22,813 nt of DNA. Origin: a virus. Where the stretch lies: positions 1-22,813 of IMG/VR virus record IMGVR_UViG_3300027833_000232; one strand, 5' to 3'. Both the position numbers and the translations under genes were made by a program. Below are positions 22,000 through 22,813 of the stretch, piece by piece. Below the pieces are notes generated by a model, which did no database searches, was not told the DNA's origin, and worked only from the letters and a program-made list of their open reading frames with translations. Numbering within the stretch: position 1 is the stretch's first letter; each line of letters starts with the position of its first letter.

Positions 22000-22813
22000 T
22001 TATGCTCCTTCTAAAGCTGTAATACGAGCCTCTAGCTCTTGGATTGTTTTTACTAATAGTGGTACAAGTTTAGACTGATCTATGCCTTGCATTACTGGGA
22101 TTGTATTACCATCATCGTCTAGCTTGTTATCGCCAATAGAAACACCATCTGGTAACTCGTCACCTTCTTTCCAAACTTCAACTTCGTTGTGTGTTCCATG
22201 TACTGCTTCTGGTACAACTGCTTGTGCTTCATGTGCTAAGAAACCATCGACTGTCGTGTCAGAATCAGATATAAAGTTAAACCTTGCTGGCTTGAGTTGC
22301 TTTAATCGAGTTGTTGCATCCCATGTGTAACTTACGTTTTCTTTTAGTCTGTAGTCTGAGGAAGTATTGTAAGACGTGGTTGACCCAGATATAGAGATTG
22401 TACCCTTTACTACCGCCGCTTGTTTAAACTCAACAATAGTTCCATCATTTAAACTTCTATTAAAAACAGCGACAAGACCATTAGCGTTAATTGCCATAAA
22501 GTTATTACCACTACCCCCAGCCCCAAAATAATAACCTGAGTCTGCTGTTCCAGACCTACTCCACGGAGTATTTGTAACCCCACTTCCCGTTTTAAAGTTA
22601 CCTACACTGTCTACACGCACTCTAGGATTACCATCCCCATCAGCCAGCACGATTTGGTTGCTTGAGGTGCGGATGTCCAAGCCGCCTTGGTTGCCGTTGT
22701 AACGTCCAAGGATAGTGTTACCACCGCCACTAGTTACAGTAACACCAGCTTGTTGACCAATAAATGTGTTAGCTCCACCTGTTGCATAGTAACCTGCCTG
22801 TCTACCGAAGAAA
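22000..22813 (-). CDS. Tail fibre with S74 intramolecular chaperone, start beyond window
   Basis: The minus-strand frame is open from the right edge to a TAA at 22000-22002, so at least 270 residues are visible and the start lies outside. The N-terminal part contains repeated NTFIGQQAG and NTILGRYNG-type motifs, typical of fibre or adhesin shaft repeats, followed by LDIRTSSNQIVLADGDGNPR. The C-terminal domain starts near SSDYRLKENV, the Ser-x-x-x-Lys-type self-cleavage site of peptidase S74 chaperones. It ends in a leucine-rich helix (LVPLLVKTIQELEARITALEG) that trimerises. The chaperone folds the fibre and then cuts itself off. The TTG at 22680 is not the true start. Confidence 0.85.
   Translation of the reverse strand, partial: FFGRQAGYYATGGANTFIGQQAGVTVTSGGGNTILGRYNGNQGGLDIRTSSNQIVLADGDGNPRVRVDSVGNFKTGSGVTNTPWSRSGTADSGYYFGAGGSGNNFMAINANGLVAVFNRSLNDGTIVEFKQAAVVKGTISISGSTTSYNTSSDYRLKENVSYTWDATTRLKQLKPARFNFISDSDTTVDGFLAHEAQAVVPEAVHGTHNEVEVWKEGDELPDGVSIGDNKLDDDGNTIPVMQGIDQSKLVPLLVKTIQELEARITALEGA

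Noticed and set aside
22000-22680. A complete fibre gene starting at TTG 22680
   Set aside because: The frame stays open upstream to the window edge with typical fibre repeats and no stop, so the TTG is internal.
1-22813. Avoidance of the alphaproteobacterial CcrM site GANTC
   Set aside because: Many GANTC sites are present (for example near 193, 3202, 7441, 10921 and 12591), so there is no obvious depletion.
1-22813. CRISPR array, integrase, repressor or insertion sequence
   Set aside because: No regularly spaced repeats, recombinase motifs or terminal inverted repeats were seen in any part of the window.

Overview
The window reads as part of the genome of a tailed, probably strictly lytic DNA phage of a marine bacterium. 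Genes are packed almost without gaps, with many ATGA or TAATG stop/start overlaps. The base composition is AT-rich. It carries a T7-type replication and recombination set, a cobalamin-dependent ribonucleotide reductase and late tail and lysis genes. I see no integrase, repressor, tRNA or CRISPR array. An alphaproteobacterial host is suggested, not proven, by a DUF1127 protein, a 3TM holin resembling the gene-transfer-agent type, and the B12-dependent reductase.

The window has two converging arms. The left arm (1-12124, all plus strand) is early/middle. It starts with a run of small unknown genes, an NrdR-like zinc ribbon, a small membrane protein and a compact sigma-like factor (1-1920). DNA metabolism follows: primase-helicase, family A DNA polymerase, SSB-like protein, 5' exonuclease, endonuclease I, metallophosphoesterase and methyltransferase (2014-9071). 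A nucleotide and redox block closes the arm: MazG, a DUF1127 protein, class II reductase NrdJ, glutaredoxin, DUF3310 and a tiny membrane protein (9068-12124). Two 28-bp identical sigma70-like promoters sit in front of the primase-helicase and the SSB gene. No phage RNA polymerase gene is visible, so host polymerase, perhaps with the phage sigma-like factor, probably transcribes these genes.

The arms meet at 12125-12277, which holds a foldable 70-nt element and a bidirectional terminator.

The right arm (12278-22813, all minus strand) is late and is read from the right edge leftward. It holds a tail fibre with an S74 chaperone end (cut by the window), two small proteins, a tail hub-like protein, a GNAT acyltransferase, a large tail-tip J-like protein and a second fibre. 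Next come a membrane coiled-coil protein, five consecutive proteins with predicted export signals, a membrane coiled-coil protein, an EF-hand two-TM protein, a 3TM holin and a GH108 endolysin.

The points most worth a second look are the five-gene exported cassette with fimbria-like members, the complete absence of GCWGC with alanine pairs recoded to GCS-GCN, the NrdR-like stub and DUF1127 protein in a phage with its own reductase, the EF-hand membrane protein in the lysis cluster, and patches of foreign-looking codon use over conserved active-site motifs.
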